Part shown: positions 34,401 to 48,752 of the stretch, in pieces
How positions within the stretch are numbered: the first letter of the stretch is position 1
Layout of the letters: the number at the start of each line of letters is the position of its first letter
Assembly: GCA_963556255.1 (NCBI GenBank)
Contig: OY744616.1
Coordinates: forward strand, 10,162,991-10,226,990
DNA length: 64,000 nucleotides
Direction of reading: 5' to 3'
Source of the DNA: Allolobophora icterica
Taxonomy: Eukaryota > Annelida > Clitellata > Crassiclitellata > Lumbricidae
Notes under the pieces: generated by a model
Database searches by the model: none
What the model was told of the DNA's origin: nothing
The model's input: the letters and a program-made list of their open reading frames with translations, nothing else
Program-made: the position numbers and the translations under genes

Positions 34401-37400
34401 GGGTCACTATCCTGTCTACTTCTGCTGTAGACGAGCGGTTCCCTGTCTCCGCTCTCAGTGCCCATTTCTCCAAGAGGAGGTCCCGAGGGTATCGCTTGTT
34501 TGCGAACAGTGTCGCTGTCAAGCTCCATCTCACTTTCGGACTCTGCCACTGCCGCGGTCGCCGGGTGGGCAACGTCCTCGTCCTCAGGATGGCCGTCCTT
34601 TAGAACAGGGTTCGCTCTCTTGCCGGCAGGAGTCCTCAGCTTCCTGTGAGATCTCTTAGTCAAAGACTTCCTCTTTTTCTCCGCCTTAACCGAACCCTCA
34701 CGTACCATTCTGCATCTCATGACTCTCGAGTTATCGTCAATCGGGGAAAACTCTGAACGTTCTCTTGTCCGAGAGGACAAGGTGTACATCTGACGAGTCG
34801 TCACGTCGTGCCGTCTCAAACACGCGAACATCTTGCGATAATATATACACGTGTAATATTATCGCGGTATACTGGTCTCACGACACTCTCTTCTGATAGG
34901 ACAGGTTCTAGGTCTAAAACCTCCCTAACCGCACGCAGAACTGGGTTCCGACCGGCGCACGAGGTGGGCCCTACTTCGCACTTCGGTCAGTTCTCGGGAC
35001 TACGTGTTTCGATCACCAAGTTATTTGCTCTGAATAACGATTGGCTTGAATACAAGATTTTCCTGACTCTATCGTTTTCCTGGTCTTACCGCACTGTAAT
35101 CAGTTGTCGGGCGGTCTTTTCCCGTACTGCGGTCTTTCGGTAACAGTGGTCTTTCCCAGTAACTATTTTTAGTTACCGGGCGATGGAGCCCCTCCAACGC
35201 TCCACCGGCGTGTCAGCCATCCAAGTGTCACAATCCAAATGTAACGCCGACCCCGTAAGGTTACCAGAATGTCCTGAATTTTGTTCCCAAGAATTTCCGA
35301 ATTTTGGTTCCCTAACGAGGGTCACGCTTACTCCCACGGGTAACCGGACAAGCTCCGATCCTGCCTGTCGCCAAATTTACCCTTATTATCGTTTTTGTAC
35401 TAAATTGGTTTTTCAGGTATCCCGACGGTCACTTCACCGAGTGCCGAAGTCGCGTAAAACTCTCCCAGCCGAGGACGCCGAAGTCGCGTAAAATCCTCCC
35501 GGCCGAGTACGCCGAAAGTGCGTAGAACTTCCCTTGTGTCGAGTACGCCGAAATCGCGTAAAACTCTTCTCAGTGTATAAAACCAAACACTGTCGGATCT
35601 TGGAGTTCTTCGAACTCCAAGAGGGATTTCCTTGCCCGACGCCAAATTCACCCTTGGTTTCAAGGATTTCAGAATTCCAGAAAATGGCTACCTTAAGAAG
35701 GTCACCTCTACTCTCATGGGTTACCCGACAAGCTCCGATCGCGGAGTTCTTCCAAACCCAAGAGGGACTTTCCTGCCCGTCGCCAAATTCACCCTGGTTT
35801 TCGATCTCACACTGAATTGGTTTTCCTGTGTATCAACGGTATCCTTCCCCGAGTATTACTCAGCCGTAGATCTCCCACAATCGGGACCTAGACCGCTTCG
35901 CGATCAACTGCGGGATCCAACCCGCCGGATCGGCGCTGTCGGCCCGTCTCCCAACAGTGAACTTCTTTAGCTGTACTCGGGATCGCCTGATTATATTATT
36001 CGGACGCCCCTTTCGTCCGTAAATATGTTTGTACTAACCGGAAACTCGAACTCTGACTCTGTCGTAACCAAAATCACTCGCCTACCACACTGAGTGCAGT
36101 ATATTTGAATCGGTAACTGAATCGCTAACCAACAACGCTGTTTGACAGTATTGCTATGTATGAAGAGTCGAACCAACTCTTCACGTATAAAGCAGCGCAC
36201 TGTGAGGCAGGCTCTATGCATCCCAAATTAACGCGTCTGCTCGCTATGCGCTGGCTTCAGACCGTCGATCGGGCTTCCCTATCACGGTCGTTACCGGACA
36301 GTCGCCTATTGAAATTAAATAAAAATTAAATGATCGATGCTGGGCCTTCGCATGTAAAATTAAGAGAAACGATGCTGTTCCCTTCGCATGTAAACTGAAA
36401 GAAAACGATGCTATTCGCATAAAATAAATCTTCCCACATACGCACGGTAACCTTGACCGCCACATTATCTTTTAATTATTAATCATGTATGGATATTTGG
36501 AAGAAATAGTTTGGCTGGACTTACCGACACTGGCTGGACTGTGTGGCATATATAACGGAACTGTCGATTCAAGGGAATCTGGTGAGGATGGAACAGGTGA
36601 CAACGGAACAGGAGACATAAGTTGACGAACAGGAACGTCCCTTGGCAGCGGACCTGAACATCAAGTCGAACAAGTAACATTAATGGAAACTACTGGGTTC
36701 CAGATACGCCGACCATGTAATTGAAAATTACCAGAGACTGATACATTAAAAAAAATGTACAGAAGTAACATTAAACCAGATCTGCTTAATTTTTTTGCTT
36801 AATTCTACACATTCATTTGTCACAGTAGACATCTGTTATGTATTTGTCAGTACATCCACCGATATTTCTAGATCAGTGGTTCTTAACCTTTTTTGACACA
36901 CGACACACCTATGCTTGCAACAAAACTTGGCGACACACCACGCTATCGTCGTGTGTGAATAATGTAAAAAATGTTAAAGTTAAACTAGTTATATACTTAA
37001 CATTTTTAATTGTTAACATTTGCAATGAATGAAAACGTTCATGTTAAGTTCTTTGTGATTTCTACTTTAACTTAGTAACATTTAGTGGGATTTTTGCTCC
37101 CAGATTTTTCTCTCTAACAGTTTGTTTAGTTTTTTGTTCTTTTTGTTGATCATTTGAGAAAATCTTGCTAAGGAACTAAGAAATGAAACCTACTCCTTGA
37201 TTGCTTTGCTCGCCAGTGTTTTGTAATGTTCTTCTTTGTACGTCTTAGCCCAGAACCGAGTTCTTGAGGATTGCTTGTGCATATCCTTCTGTCTAGATTT
37301 CTTATTTTTATATGTTTTCATGATTGGTTTACTATTATAAACTAGCAGTGGCAGCAGCATCATTTTCGCATTCACTGTTGGAGCTAGAATTCGTCTCATT

Positions 37401-40400
37401 GCTACCAAAATCTGATTTCGCATCATCAGTAATCGTAATCTCCAAACTTCTAACACGCAACTCGAAGCCCAAGCGCAGGGCACCAGCCTATCACGAGCGC
37501 TACGTCAAATCAGAGAGGGGTTACAGAAAATAGTCCAAAAGAGGCCCGAGTTCGGTTTCCAGAAGGTCAAATCAAATCAGAGGGGGTTCTTCAGAGAGTA
37601 GTCGAAATGAGGTCCGAGTCAGGTTTAGAGGAGGCCAAATCAAATCAGAGAGGTTTCCAGAGAGTAGTCCAAAAGAGGTTAGTTGTAGATTCGCAAAATT
37701 TTCGTTTTCTTCTGAGAAATATAGGGCTATCCATTTCGAATGTTACAGTAATGGGTAAAAGTTTACATCCGCGCGGGCGCAAACGTATAGGGGCCTATAC
37801 TGTATAAGGTAAATATCATGGACATTCCAGATTGTGATATAGGGGCCTACTAGAATAGATAGAGTGCTACGAATTCTCACAGCCTACGTCCGCTAAACTT
37901 TAAGTAAGTAAGTGTAATGCAAGAATGACGGACGTAGGCTGTGAGAATTCTCGACACACTAATTTTTCGCGACACACCAACGACACACCATGTTTACGCG
38001 ACACACTCCCGGTCGATTCGCGACACACTAGTGTGTCGCGACACACCGGTTAAGAACCTCTGTTCTAGATGACCTCAAATCAGTTTTGAAAATAACTGCT
38101 TTTATTATTATTATTATTACAAAAATTTTTAACGCGCGCAAAGTCACACAGAAATGCGAATCTGAGGCGCGGTAATTATTAATTATTATCAAAAGTACCA
38201 TAATCACATCATGTTGAAGTCCCAAATTTTCAGCCACATTTACTTGCAAACAAATATATCAAAAGTTAACTATTTAAATTTTCCAAAAATTTCACACCAG
38301 AAGAAATAACACAGAAAATAACAATTGACAGAAATTGAATAGAAATTCTAAACATAACAATTAATAGAAATTCAGAATAAAAACCAATCAAAGTAGAAAG
38401 ATGACAAAGCTGAGGAGCATCCAACCTGGCTTCCTTTTGTTAGGTCGAGGTGAAGAGGCAGGAGAATCCGGTGCCGGTCTTTTCCTTCCAGTCGGCTGGC
38501 CAGGCATTGCCTCATCAGCTTCGTCTATCATGATATTCTGAATCACACAGAAAGGGATCATTTGGATTAGTGCCAACGCTTATCATTTACTCGACTCCGG
38601 AACTTAATTTAATTAATGGCAACTTTGAAATGAGGTAACGTAAGGCAAGTTTGAAGGTGGTATAGCATTAGCTCTCTTGTCAATTATTTTATATTGCAAT
38701 TAGTTGTCACTTGTCCTTTAATCTTTCACTGGTTAGTAAATTACTACCCACACAACATGAGAGCTTAAGAGGTGTCTTTGTCATAGATTACAGCAGTTGT
38801 ACTTATTTATATCTTGGAAGAACATTCTCTTAAGTTAAGGCCACTCTTCTATAGAGGTGCGCACTGCACATTAACCGAATGGAGAGTACAGGTTTAAACC
38901 TCCATTCAGGCGGTCACTGCGCAAGGACCTTGAGCAAGTCCACACAAACTGCTCAATGATTATTAGTCACAGGTCATGCGTGAAATTCTGAATTTTGGAA
39001 GGAGGACAATATCAAATACAGTTGTATTGTGTAAACCAACATGTTACGATTAACATTATTTTCATAATCAGTAAAACAATCACTTTATTAAATATGTTCA
39101 GTAAGGCTAAGATTGTAGGAAAGGTCAGCTCAGAAATGTTAAGAGCTCAAAAAGATTGCACAAGACGACTGAAGGCAGAGATAATAAATACGTCGCTTAC
39201 TTTGTTCACTTTAAACGGATTTCCAAATGTATGTTGTCTGACGGGAAGGGTTTCGATTTCCCTCAGCGGCTGCGGCAACTTCTTCAGGTATTCCTGATAA
39301 TTACCCATGTCCTGAACGGATATCGTGTGCAGGTTTTCTGTTCAAGAAACATTCGCAGAATAACACACAAACTCACACCCAGTCCTTGATAGTTCTCATC
39401 AATTTACAAGTATAACCAGTGCAAGCTCAATTAAACCCTGTACTTCTACTGAACACAGACATAACTTCAACAATCGGCTTGACCTACTCAGATCTGGCAC
39501 CGGGACGGACAAGGCAGCCTGGCTATTGCGGACTTGATTTGATATATTGCTGGTGTTTAAGCTGGCCTACCTGACATGGCCTTTGTCTGGCGATGAGAAA
39601 TTCTGGAGATTTACATTTACATTCTAAACATATCACATACATTTAATCTAAAATTAACAAATCTCTAGTCTGCTGTGTGGTATAATTGATTAGTCTGTAA
39701 TCGATATATTGTGGGTCCAACTCTGCCCACAGCATCCAAATAACAACCATGACCAAGTTGCTTACAAACAAGTGCCTCTGTCACCAAGCAGTATACTTTG
39801 ATAGCAGCATATGCTGCGTAGCAAACAGCGAAGTTCTGCAATGTGCTGGCCCGAGTCCACGATTTCTGGATTCGTCCATTGCCAGCTCAAGGTTGAAAAG
39901 CGTGAAATATGAGCACCTGCCCTACATTCCACTATGGAAGCTGTGCTTTACTTTTTCTATTTACACAAGGTGACCTTTGCAGTTATCTGCTAAATGGATT
40001 TCGGTTGAAAACATCACCCAAACTACAACCTGGGTTAAGCACTATTGAATTTAAACTCAAAACTTCACGATGAGCTTTTGGTTAGAACTCTAGTGATTTA
40101 TAGAATGAGCGCAGCATCTACAGATCAATACGAAGGAATGTTTTACCTTCTTCCTGAAGATAACTTGTTCCAAGCTTTGGCATCTTCATGAAGTTCACTC
40201 TCATTCGCACAATCTGGTTGAGAAGATCATTTCGCTTTATGTCGAATGGATTTCTGCACAACAAGAAAACAGTCACTGCAATGTAGACTTTACAGATTTT
40301 ACATTTTAATTAATCAACAAACTCTGATAGCAAACTCTATTCGCTCTCAGTCCAGAGTCTCTCCTGTTACAGTTAGAGCCAATGCCAGTACTAGCTCTCA

Positions 40401-43400
40401 CATAAAAACAATCTCAGTTCCATCACCCATAATGATCTATCTGCAAAGCATAAAGAAGTGTAAAGTATACATTTCGACAGCAAAAGTTCTACTCTTTCTT
40501 TGTCGGGGCTGTAACTGATTGGTAAGAGCGCTGGTCTTTTAACGCTGAGTACAGGTTCAAGCCGCCTCTGAGATGACTGCTGTGTAGGGACCCTGAGCAA
40601 GTCCTTCATTTGTAATTGCTGAGCACAATCAACTGATGCTTGATCATTATATAGTGGCGCTTAATAAATGCCTTGAAACTATTTCTTGTTGGCCTTCAAA
40701 CTTTATCTGGATATGTAACTGCACTTCACCTGGCGACTGACTAAATGTGCCTCTGATTCGCATTTCTTTGTGTCTTAGTGCGCATTAAAAATGTTTGTAA
40801 TAATATTAATAATAATAATAATGCTCAGTCTCTTGTGTCATTTCAGTCTCGGCTTAAAAACTATCATTATCAACTCATTTACCCATCATAGCATGCCTCT
40901 CTGTTACAATGAACAGACTTTTTGGTATTGGTCAGACTGGTGCATGAGTTTGGTGCCTTGTACCTCTGACACCAGCAACACAGAAATTCTTTTACTAGAC
41001 TGTCCTTATGAAAAGACCGAAGGAATGCGGTTATGAAAAAGGCACACGAAGTACATTAAAAAACTCAAGCTTTGATTACGTGTAAGCACGAGTTGCCGGG
41101 TTGCGTGTTTCGACGTGCAGCATCAGCGTATCCCAGTCCTTCAGCTCCTGCTTCAGACTCGACAGGTCGCCACGGTGATGAGCCAGCAACTGATTGAAGT
41201 CGGCACGCTCCAGAATGGATGTCTGCGACCGCGACATCACTTTTATGCCCTGACAGACGGGCTGACACTGACCGACGGATGCAACCAACCGGTCATATTC
41301 CAGCTTTGCCTGTAAATCAAACCATTCATAAGAATATCTTAGCCGAGAAACAGTTTAGTTCGTCATGACATTTAGAGTTTATGACAATCATAAACATAAA
41401 TTCAATAGAACAAAATATTATAACGCCTTGATGTCATGGAAGGCTGAAATGAGTGCAGGATTAAAGAGTTCAGACACTGATAAGAAAGCTGACGAACACA
41501 CTGCCACACAAGCATGTAAACACATGTGTGTACACATACAAATACCTCTGATGCTAGTATCTGCATAATTACACAGTATCTTTTAAAAACTCTTAAGGAT
41601 TGACTGAAATTATGTGACACGTCTTACATCCACGACTTAAGATAAGCTACAAGTGTACAATACCTTCCTGTTACAATTTAATTTCTTATTTTGTTAATTA
41701 CACTTTGGTGCTTATTAAGCTACAATCTCGTGTGGTGTTACAGTCAGAAGTCATGGCAACGTACCTGGTTTTTTAGTTTCTTCAGATAGGAGACAACAGC
41801 ATAACTCAAGCAGTTCTCGATCTGCTCTGGAATGAGATTTGTTGGGGCACCCATACGTGCAAGCGCTCGCTTCAACGGCTGAAACAGACAAATAAATAAG
41901 AAAAATGGAAACAGTGCATTTTTGAGACATGCAGCCACTGGTTTCTAATAAATGGAAACAGTGCGTTTTTGAGACATGCAGCCACTGGTTTCTAATAAAT
42001 GGAAACAGTGCATTTTTGAGACATGCAGCAACTGGTTTCTAATAAATGGAAACAGTGCATTTTTGAGACATGCAGCCACTGGTTTCTAATAAATGGAAAC
42101 AATGCATTTTTGAGACATGCAGCCACTGGTTTCTAATAAATGGAAACAGTGCATTTTTGAGACATGCAGCCACTGGTTTCTAATAAATGGAAACAGTGCA
42201 TTTTTGAGACATGCAGCCACTGGTTTTTAATAATTTTTGTCCGCACTGCAAGTTCTCTGGTGCATTCAAATCTTATCTCGAGATCTGTTCCTCTGAAATC
42301 GTTTATCCAGCAGAAACCTTCCTTCTTGTCCTTCTGACACTTCAGCGCTTGACTGAAACTGCCTCACGGATTGATCTTCTGGATATTAATCTGATTACAG
42401 CTTGATTTTGGTATGCCATAGGTTAAAGCCTTGTGCATTTGACACTGGCACAATAAAGTTACAAATTACAATTACTAGATCTTCTCCCTAAGAAATTATA
42501 ATCATGAACTGTGGCATCATTAACAATAGACCATCAGCCGACGCCTGTTCTGTTATGATAAAACAGTAGTAGGCCTACTGAAGAATTCTTCAGATTTGCT
42601 TCTCTCTTCACGAATATGGTTGCCCATTGGTGTTAATTTCACACATCACGTAACCTTTGGCTTTGTCACACCAAGCATCTGCACCCTAATGCCCAACCAT
42701 CCTCCTTTATCCTGGGGAAGGCACTGGCAAAGGCAAACCTGTGACAGGGTCAATTCTATATGCTGGTACCATGAATCTATTTTAGACAAGCAAGGTGGAA
42801 ACAGGGTACTTTTAAATCATACGATACTGCATTTGCACTTTCAGAACATTTTCAAAAACCAAAATTGCTACTGTGTTTATCTCTTGGTCAATCTAATGAT
42901 CCCAGTAGAATGAGAATGACAAACTGACCGCTGCATAGTAGACTGGCATTGTCTTGAGATAGGCATCGAACTGCTGTCTCCACTTTGGCGTCGGTTTGCA
43001 TTTATGAACTTTGAACATCTCATCTATAAAAAAAACACTCACTTCAGAGACATAAGTAAAAGTAACCAAGTGGCAAGGATTGTTGGCAAGGCACAGGACC
43101 ACAGAAAAATCAAGAGTATGTCACAGAGAATATTTAACACGATTGATTTACTTACTTATTCCAGTTGACACCTATCAGTTGCCAGAAAGTCATTTCCCCG
43201 AGACATCAGCATTATAGGAGTTGCTAATATCAACTACGGGTTCACACAGACTCCTCAAAGCCACAATCACTGGATAACAGTATGCTACTACACGTGCCAA
43301 ATAGACCACCATACTACACATGATAAATTTTAGATACAGAGGTGAGACAACATGCTATGGCAGAACCACATAACTTCAGATCTAGAGGCGAGAAGATGAC

Positions 43401-46400
43401 AGTTAAGGCACACCCATGTTATGACGCATTTTATGGAACAGTGTAACATACAATTGCATTGCATGCAAATATCAGCAACCATATACGACGACATTTGTGC
43501 GCTTCATTAGAAGATGCATTCCCAACAAACAGCCAATGTGTAAACACATGATTGCTATCTAAGCATATGTATAGTCATGCCTTTTCAGTGGTTGGGCCGA
43601 CCACAAGGAATCACCTTCCTTCTGATCTGCATGTTCTTTTAACTAGGGACTCTGCATACACCTTTTACAAGCATCTCAAAACTGTTCTTTATCGTCGGAG
43701 TTGGGCTGGGAGTGCCTCTGAGTAGGCATCTGCGAGGGGTGCCATACAAGTCCTATGAATGAATGAATGAATGAATAGATCCTGTCTAGTAACTTAAAAA
43801 AGACAAACTTACCGAGCAGTGGTACAAGCTGTGGGTAGTTGTATGGCATAACAAACAGATTAACTGATGACAGACTTGTGCTAGCTTTCAGATAGCCAAA
43901 CGGAAGTCCGATGTCATTGTACTTGGCACTGCCGGCAATGAAAACCTAAAGGCAGACAAAGTGAAGGCGCTCATCACAACACAGAAACAACATCACTGAT
44001 TTGCTCTGTGCAAATCCGTACCCAATTTGTATCTAAGCACCACAATATTCATATAATATCGCGTTAAGAATATCTCAAAGGTACAGTACTATGCGATGTT
44101 GGTGTTACCTGGCTCAACAAACTTCTAGACGCTAACATTTCTCAAGTTCATCAGCTTTGTTAACTGTTGTAAACACTTGCACTGTTCTTGTACCAACTTT
44201 CGATACTGCACAGCAACTGGGCGATCCTGTTAGCAGAACAGTTCTGTTCAACTGTGTGCTCCATTTTGACATTAAATGTTGTTTGCCCCTGTGTCTTGTA
44301 AACCAACTGTTTATCTGGCCATCAATAAAGGCTATTCCATTTTGATTATTCACACAATTTTTAGTAAAGACATCCTCAAAATTCCGAAAAGGCATGTATT
44401 ACACGAATTAATGAAAAAGATGCCCTTACCTTTGCTGACTTAACCCACTACACATCAGACCGCCTTTACACTACCTAGCCACCAAACAAACTCACCTGCC
44501 ATGCTACGTTTGGCTGCCTCCTTTCGAGAATGTACTGTGTGAGCGGAGATGGTTCTAACTCGTACTTGTCAAACGGCAGGTTGTCTAAAACTACGGGTTC
44601 ACAGGAGTTACAGGAAAACTTCAGGACAGGGTGGGACAACCGGGGAGGCTAAAACACAGAACATAAAACGTTAACAAGTATCCGAATATGAAGCCTAACA
44701 AAAGCATCTAGCACATCGACCGTGCTAATGGCATTAAACACACTTTCCCAGCATAAAAGTGCAACAGATTGTCTGCTAGTGTGACCTGTAATCCAGAAAA
44801 ACTCTCGTTAATTACAGCGAATTTTCAGTCAATAGCCAAAGAACAGAGCAGAGACTGCGTTTCTTGGAAGGAGTGTAGTACCAGGTGATCCCTGCCAGCC
44901 AGAAACTGTTACCCAGCAAAGAGGAAAATGACAAACAACAAACAATTACCGTTAACAACAGCTGAAAGGCGCTTACCGTAAATGTGGACGTGCTTATGCA
45001 TAGGGTTGTTAATATCGTTGTTTTTGGCAAACCGATTATCGATTGTAGAAATCCGATATTAAACCGATCATCGTTTTTTTGCCTTCATAGAAATATATTA
45101 TGAATTATAATATAATGCAAGTTACTTAATGCATTATGTACTGTAACGTACGTACAAGCCACACAGTGTTGACACCGAATTGTTATTTTCTACTTAGAGA
45201 GTTAAATGTCAAGCTATTAACTATTAACCTAGCTATAATGCCTACTTAACGACCGGTCAACTTGCTATTGGCGTCAATTAAACAATAAATGTATTCATTG
45301 ACAAAAACGCGGCAAACTTGCGACCCAAATTCACGGGGACTATGTATTAGAAGACGTCAAACACTGACACTAATACGCCTAGTTAAATTGAATGGTTTAC
45401 TTGTGCATCAATGACGCCGGTGTTACTGTGAAACCTCTTATTATACATAGTCACCTCGAATTTAGAAATATAGCTAGGTTGCACAGTTAGGGATCCGATA
45501 GCGCAAGTTTGCCAACAAATTGAACAATTTAATTTTTTCTGGTATTTTTTTAAATTTTCCCTACGAAATTTTTTTTTTAAAAATAAATTCCATTATCGTT
45601 TGTAAATAACAGAAACCGATAATCGCTTTCAAAAACGATAATCAGAATTCCGATTTCCATTTAACAACCCTACTTATGCACCAAAACCAATTCAAGGGAC
45701 TAAGGGAATGCATACAGAATTAAAAAACAAAACAGTCACAGAATGATGGTATAGAAAACAGTCACAACGAAACAAAGTGCAGAGATTTTTACAAAGACTT
45801 CCACAGTCTGTAAAGTAACAGGCAAGTCAACAAGAAAGTCAAACGACGGAGGCGCCACACAAATCCGGCTGTAACGTAAGAACTCCACGGTTAACTGTTA
45901 ACTCCTGTTACAATACATGGCTAACTGTTAACTCCTGTTACCTGATTCAACGATTTTCGGTGGGTATCCACCCCAAATGCACCAGAGGTTCGGACAAGTG
46001 ATTTTGTTGCGAGTCACTAGAGCTCGCGGTCTGCCGAAACACTGGCGCCGCTGGGCTGAACACAACATATGTTGCAATGTCACATGCGCTGCCAACGCCC
46101 GAGAAATCAACTTTAAAACTACTACCAAGAGACACCCTCACAATGACAGTTACACGACGCTTTTCAATCAAAACAACGGCTCATCTATCAATCTTTCCAG
46201 TCTTGATGTGCAACGTTTCTCTGCCAGCAAACCACGTCCACAGCCCACTTTCATCCTCTTACGGAAATTTCGTAACTGTTTATGACATACACAGAAACTG
46301 TGTCTTGGTGTTACAACTTGAAGCCGGTGAATTATTTCTCTTTAACAGGGCCAGCTGATTCTTCGTTACCACCCTATGCTATCGGTCTACCCAGGGCACT

Positions 46401-48703
46401 CCTCAGAACACCGTTATGACTTGCCAGTAAACACCTCATCCATTCAACATCCCCAGGTGGTAAAAGTGCAGTTTGGTGCAAGGTTAGGGACAAAACTTAA
46501 CCCGTGGACCAGAAAAGAATGAAAATAGGCTACCTCAAGGACTTAAAATAAAGTGACCAAGACCCCTTCCCCAACTGCAACATAAAAATCAGCAAAAAAC
46601 TTGAATCAGATTTGTATGGAAATGTTTAACTAAAGTACAGAGAGATAGACAAGAGGCCAATCAAAATTTAAACATCAGGTGAAAATGATTGAAGTGTAAC
46701 GTGTTAAGCAGCTCACCAGTGATGGACTGTTAAGGTCGGGCCAGAACGATTCTGGGATCGGCCAGTGGCCCACCGTGTAGCCCTTCTGCGCCGAACGGGG
46801 CACGTAGATGAGCCGTCGACAGTTCTGCCATGCCTGGTCCTGCCCAGACGGGGAGGCAGGACGTTTCTCGCCGTTCTTTTCGTTCTCTGCAATGTGCAAT
46901 CAATTTTACTCTCAGGATGTAAAAGGATTCTATCACACAACACTGTGTTACAACACAGGAGGCAGAAAGTGTTCAAGATTTCAGTAAACAATTGACATTT
47001 CACTTACTACTTAACTCAGCACGTGCACAGAAAATCCAACATCATAACAAATCCCAGATGTGGCTCACAGCTTACAATAAATTGTTATGATGATTACAAT
47101 AGAATACTTTTCCAGCGGCAAACGAGAAAAAAACATGAAACCTGATAAAGGAAACCAAATGTTGTCGATATTAACAGAAATGAAACACACGCTGTTCCGA
47201 TTAATAAGGCAACATTCTCCAGAAACCCAACATGACTTAGTCCTCTTTTAATTCTATTTCCTAAGGTAACATAGTGGCTAAGAAAACAAGTCACAAACAA
47301 GACATATATGCATACATGCTGCACAAATTGATATTAGAGATTCAAAACTAATAACTGTTAATTTCAACAACAATTTGTTGAGAAATATCATAAGCAGATA
47401 TGGACAGTGGTACAGCATCTTTTAAATTATAATATAGATTTGAAAGTAATTACTGACATTCCTTTCACTTAATGAATTGTAAATATAACCAGCAAAAGAT
47501 GGACAGTGCATATTAGAACATGTTTCTCTATAAAAAGTGTAAAATTCAAGCTGCAATAACTTCAACACTGCAAATTACAATAACAAAATCACTCTATAAT
47601 AACAGTTCACGCTTCACACAGCATCTAAACAATTGTTGTGAGCATCTAAACAATTGTTTTGAAGTTCTCTGCAGAAAAATATTATACTTGAATATTAAAA
47701 CAACTGCATTAATCAATATAAATCGTGGAAAATGAATTAAAAAATGTTTACCTGAGCCACATCTAAACCTACCGTTTGCAAAAAGAGGTCCTTCATTGGG
47801 AAGTTTTTCAAAGCTTACAACGACTCCACTTTGACACTTTTGCACGAGAGATTCTAGGCACTGAATCAGAGTTCTCTGTGAAGATATGGCATATGAACGT
47901 CCTACGAGAGATGCAAAAACCATCGCATAATCAATACCCAATAAAAAAAATGAAAAACAAATGCAATAACATGGTCACAAAGAAGAGAAGCCGAGCAGTA
48001 CCTTAATACAACCACATCTGATATTGCCTTGCCTACAAAGTTCACAGCTGCACGCACGACCATGTGACAGAACATCGAAGGCATCGAGCAATTGTGCATT
48101 AAGGACTTGCTCAAGGTCCCTACACAGTTAAGGCCTAAGTGGAGGTTAGAACCCGTGCTCTTCACATTTAATATAGGCTGAGCACTCTATCAATTGGGCT
48201 ACCGTGCCCCATGGTAAACCAGCCCTGTGAGACAGCCACAGGTATGAAATGTTGACAACTTCATTTATTCTGAGCCCTGGCATGTCAGGGCAGACGGCAA
48301 TCCACTCCCTCAATTCATGATCTTCCCTTGACAATATACAGCCAATGTAACCTTTATACCAGAGTTTACCCAGAGCACAGGTGAAGCAGGAAATGTTGAA
48401 ACATCTTTCTGCCGTAGTATTCAAACCCAGACCTCTCGGACGACTGTTTAGCACACTAACCAGTAAGTAGGCTGTGCCGCAACCTCATTTACTGAAACCG
48501 AGTTCAAATCGACTTTGAAAAGTAAACCACTTTATAGCATAAACTATTGATGAATTCCAATATAGCACGGTCAACAACACAATTACCACATGATAACACA
48601 ACCTTCACTGACTGCAGTAGTCGACCTTACAACTGAGCAAGGCACTATAATGTTCGTACAGTACAACTGCATTTGATAATGCCCTACTTCCAGTAGTCCA
48701 GAG

Positions 48704-48752
<49 letters not shown>

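Larger units (their letters stand above)
24724..36464 (-). mobile_element. Full-length Ty3/gypsy LTR retrotransposon, 11.7 kb
   Basis: Two 2196-bp LTRs (24724-26919 and 34269-36464) flank a 7.3 kb interior and a 4-bp TTAT duplication flanks the whole. It is transcribed on the - strand, so the 5' LTR is the right one. A primer binding site (34249-34265) and a polypurine tract (26920-26932) are in the right places. Domain order is gag, zinc knuckle, protease, reverse transcriptase, RNase H, integrase, which is the Ty3/gypsy order. LTRs that look identical and a clean target site point to a recent insertion. It lies in INTS6 intron 16 in the same direction as the gene. No envelope-like frame is seen. 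I cannot assign the clade. Confidence 0.95.
36874..38062. mobile_element. hAT-type non-autonomous element, 1189 bp
   Basis: Ends CAGTGGTTCTTAACC and, from the right, CAGAGGTTCTTAACC. The 8-bp target duplication TTCTAGAT is exact at 36866-36873 and 38063-38070. Subterminal copies of GCGACACAC crowd both ends. Inside are three 70-bp repeats and a stem-loop. There is no transposase frame. It lies in INTS6 intron 15. Confidence 0.92.
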
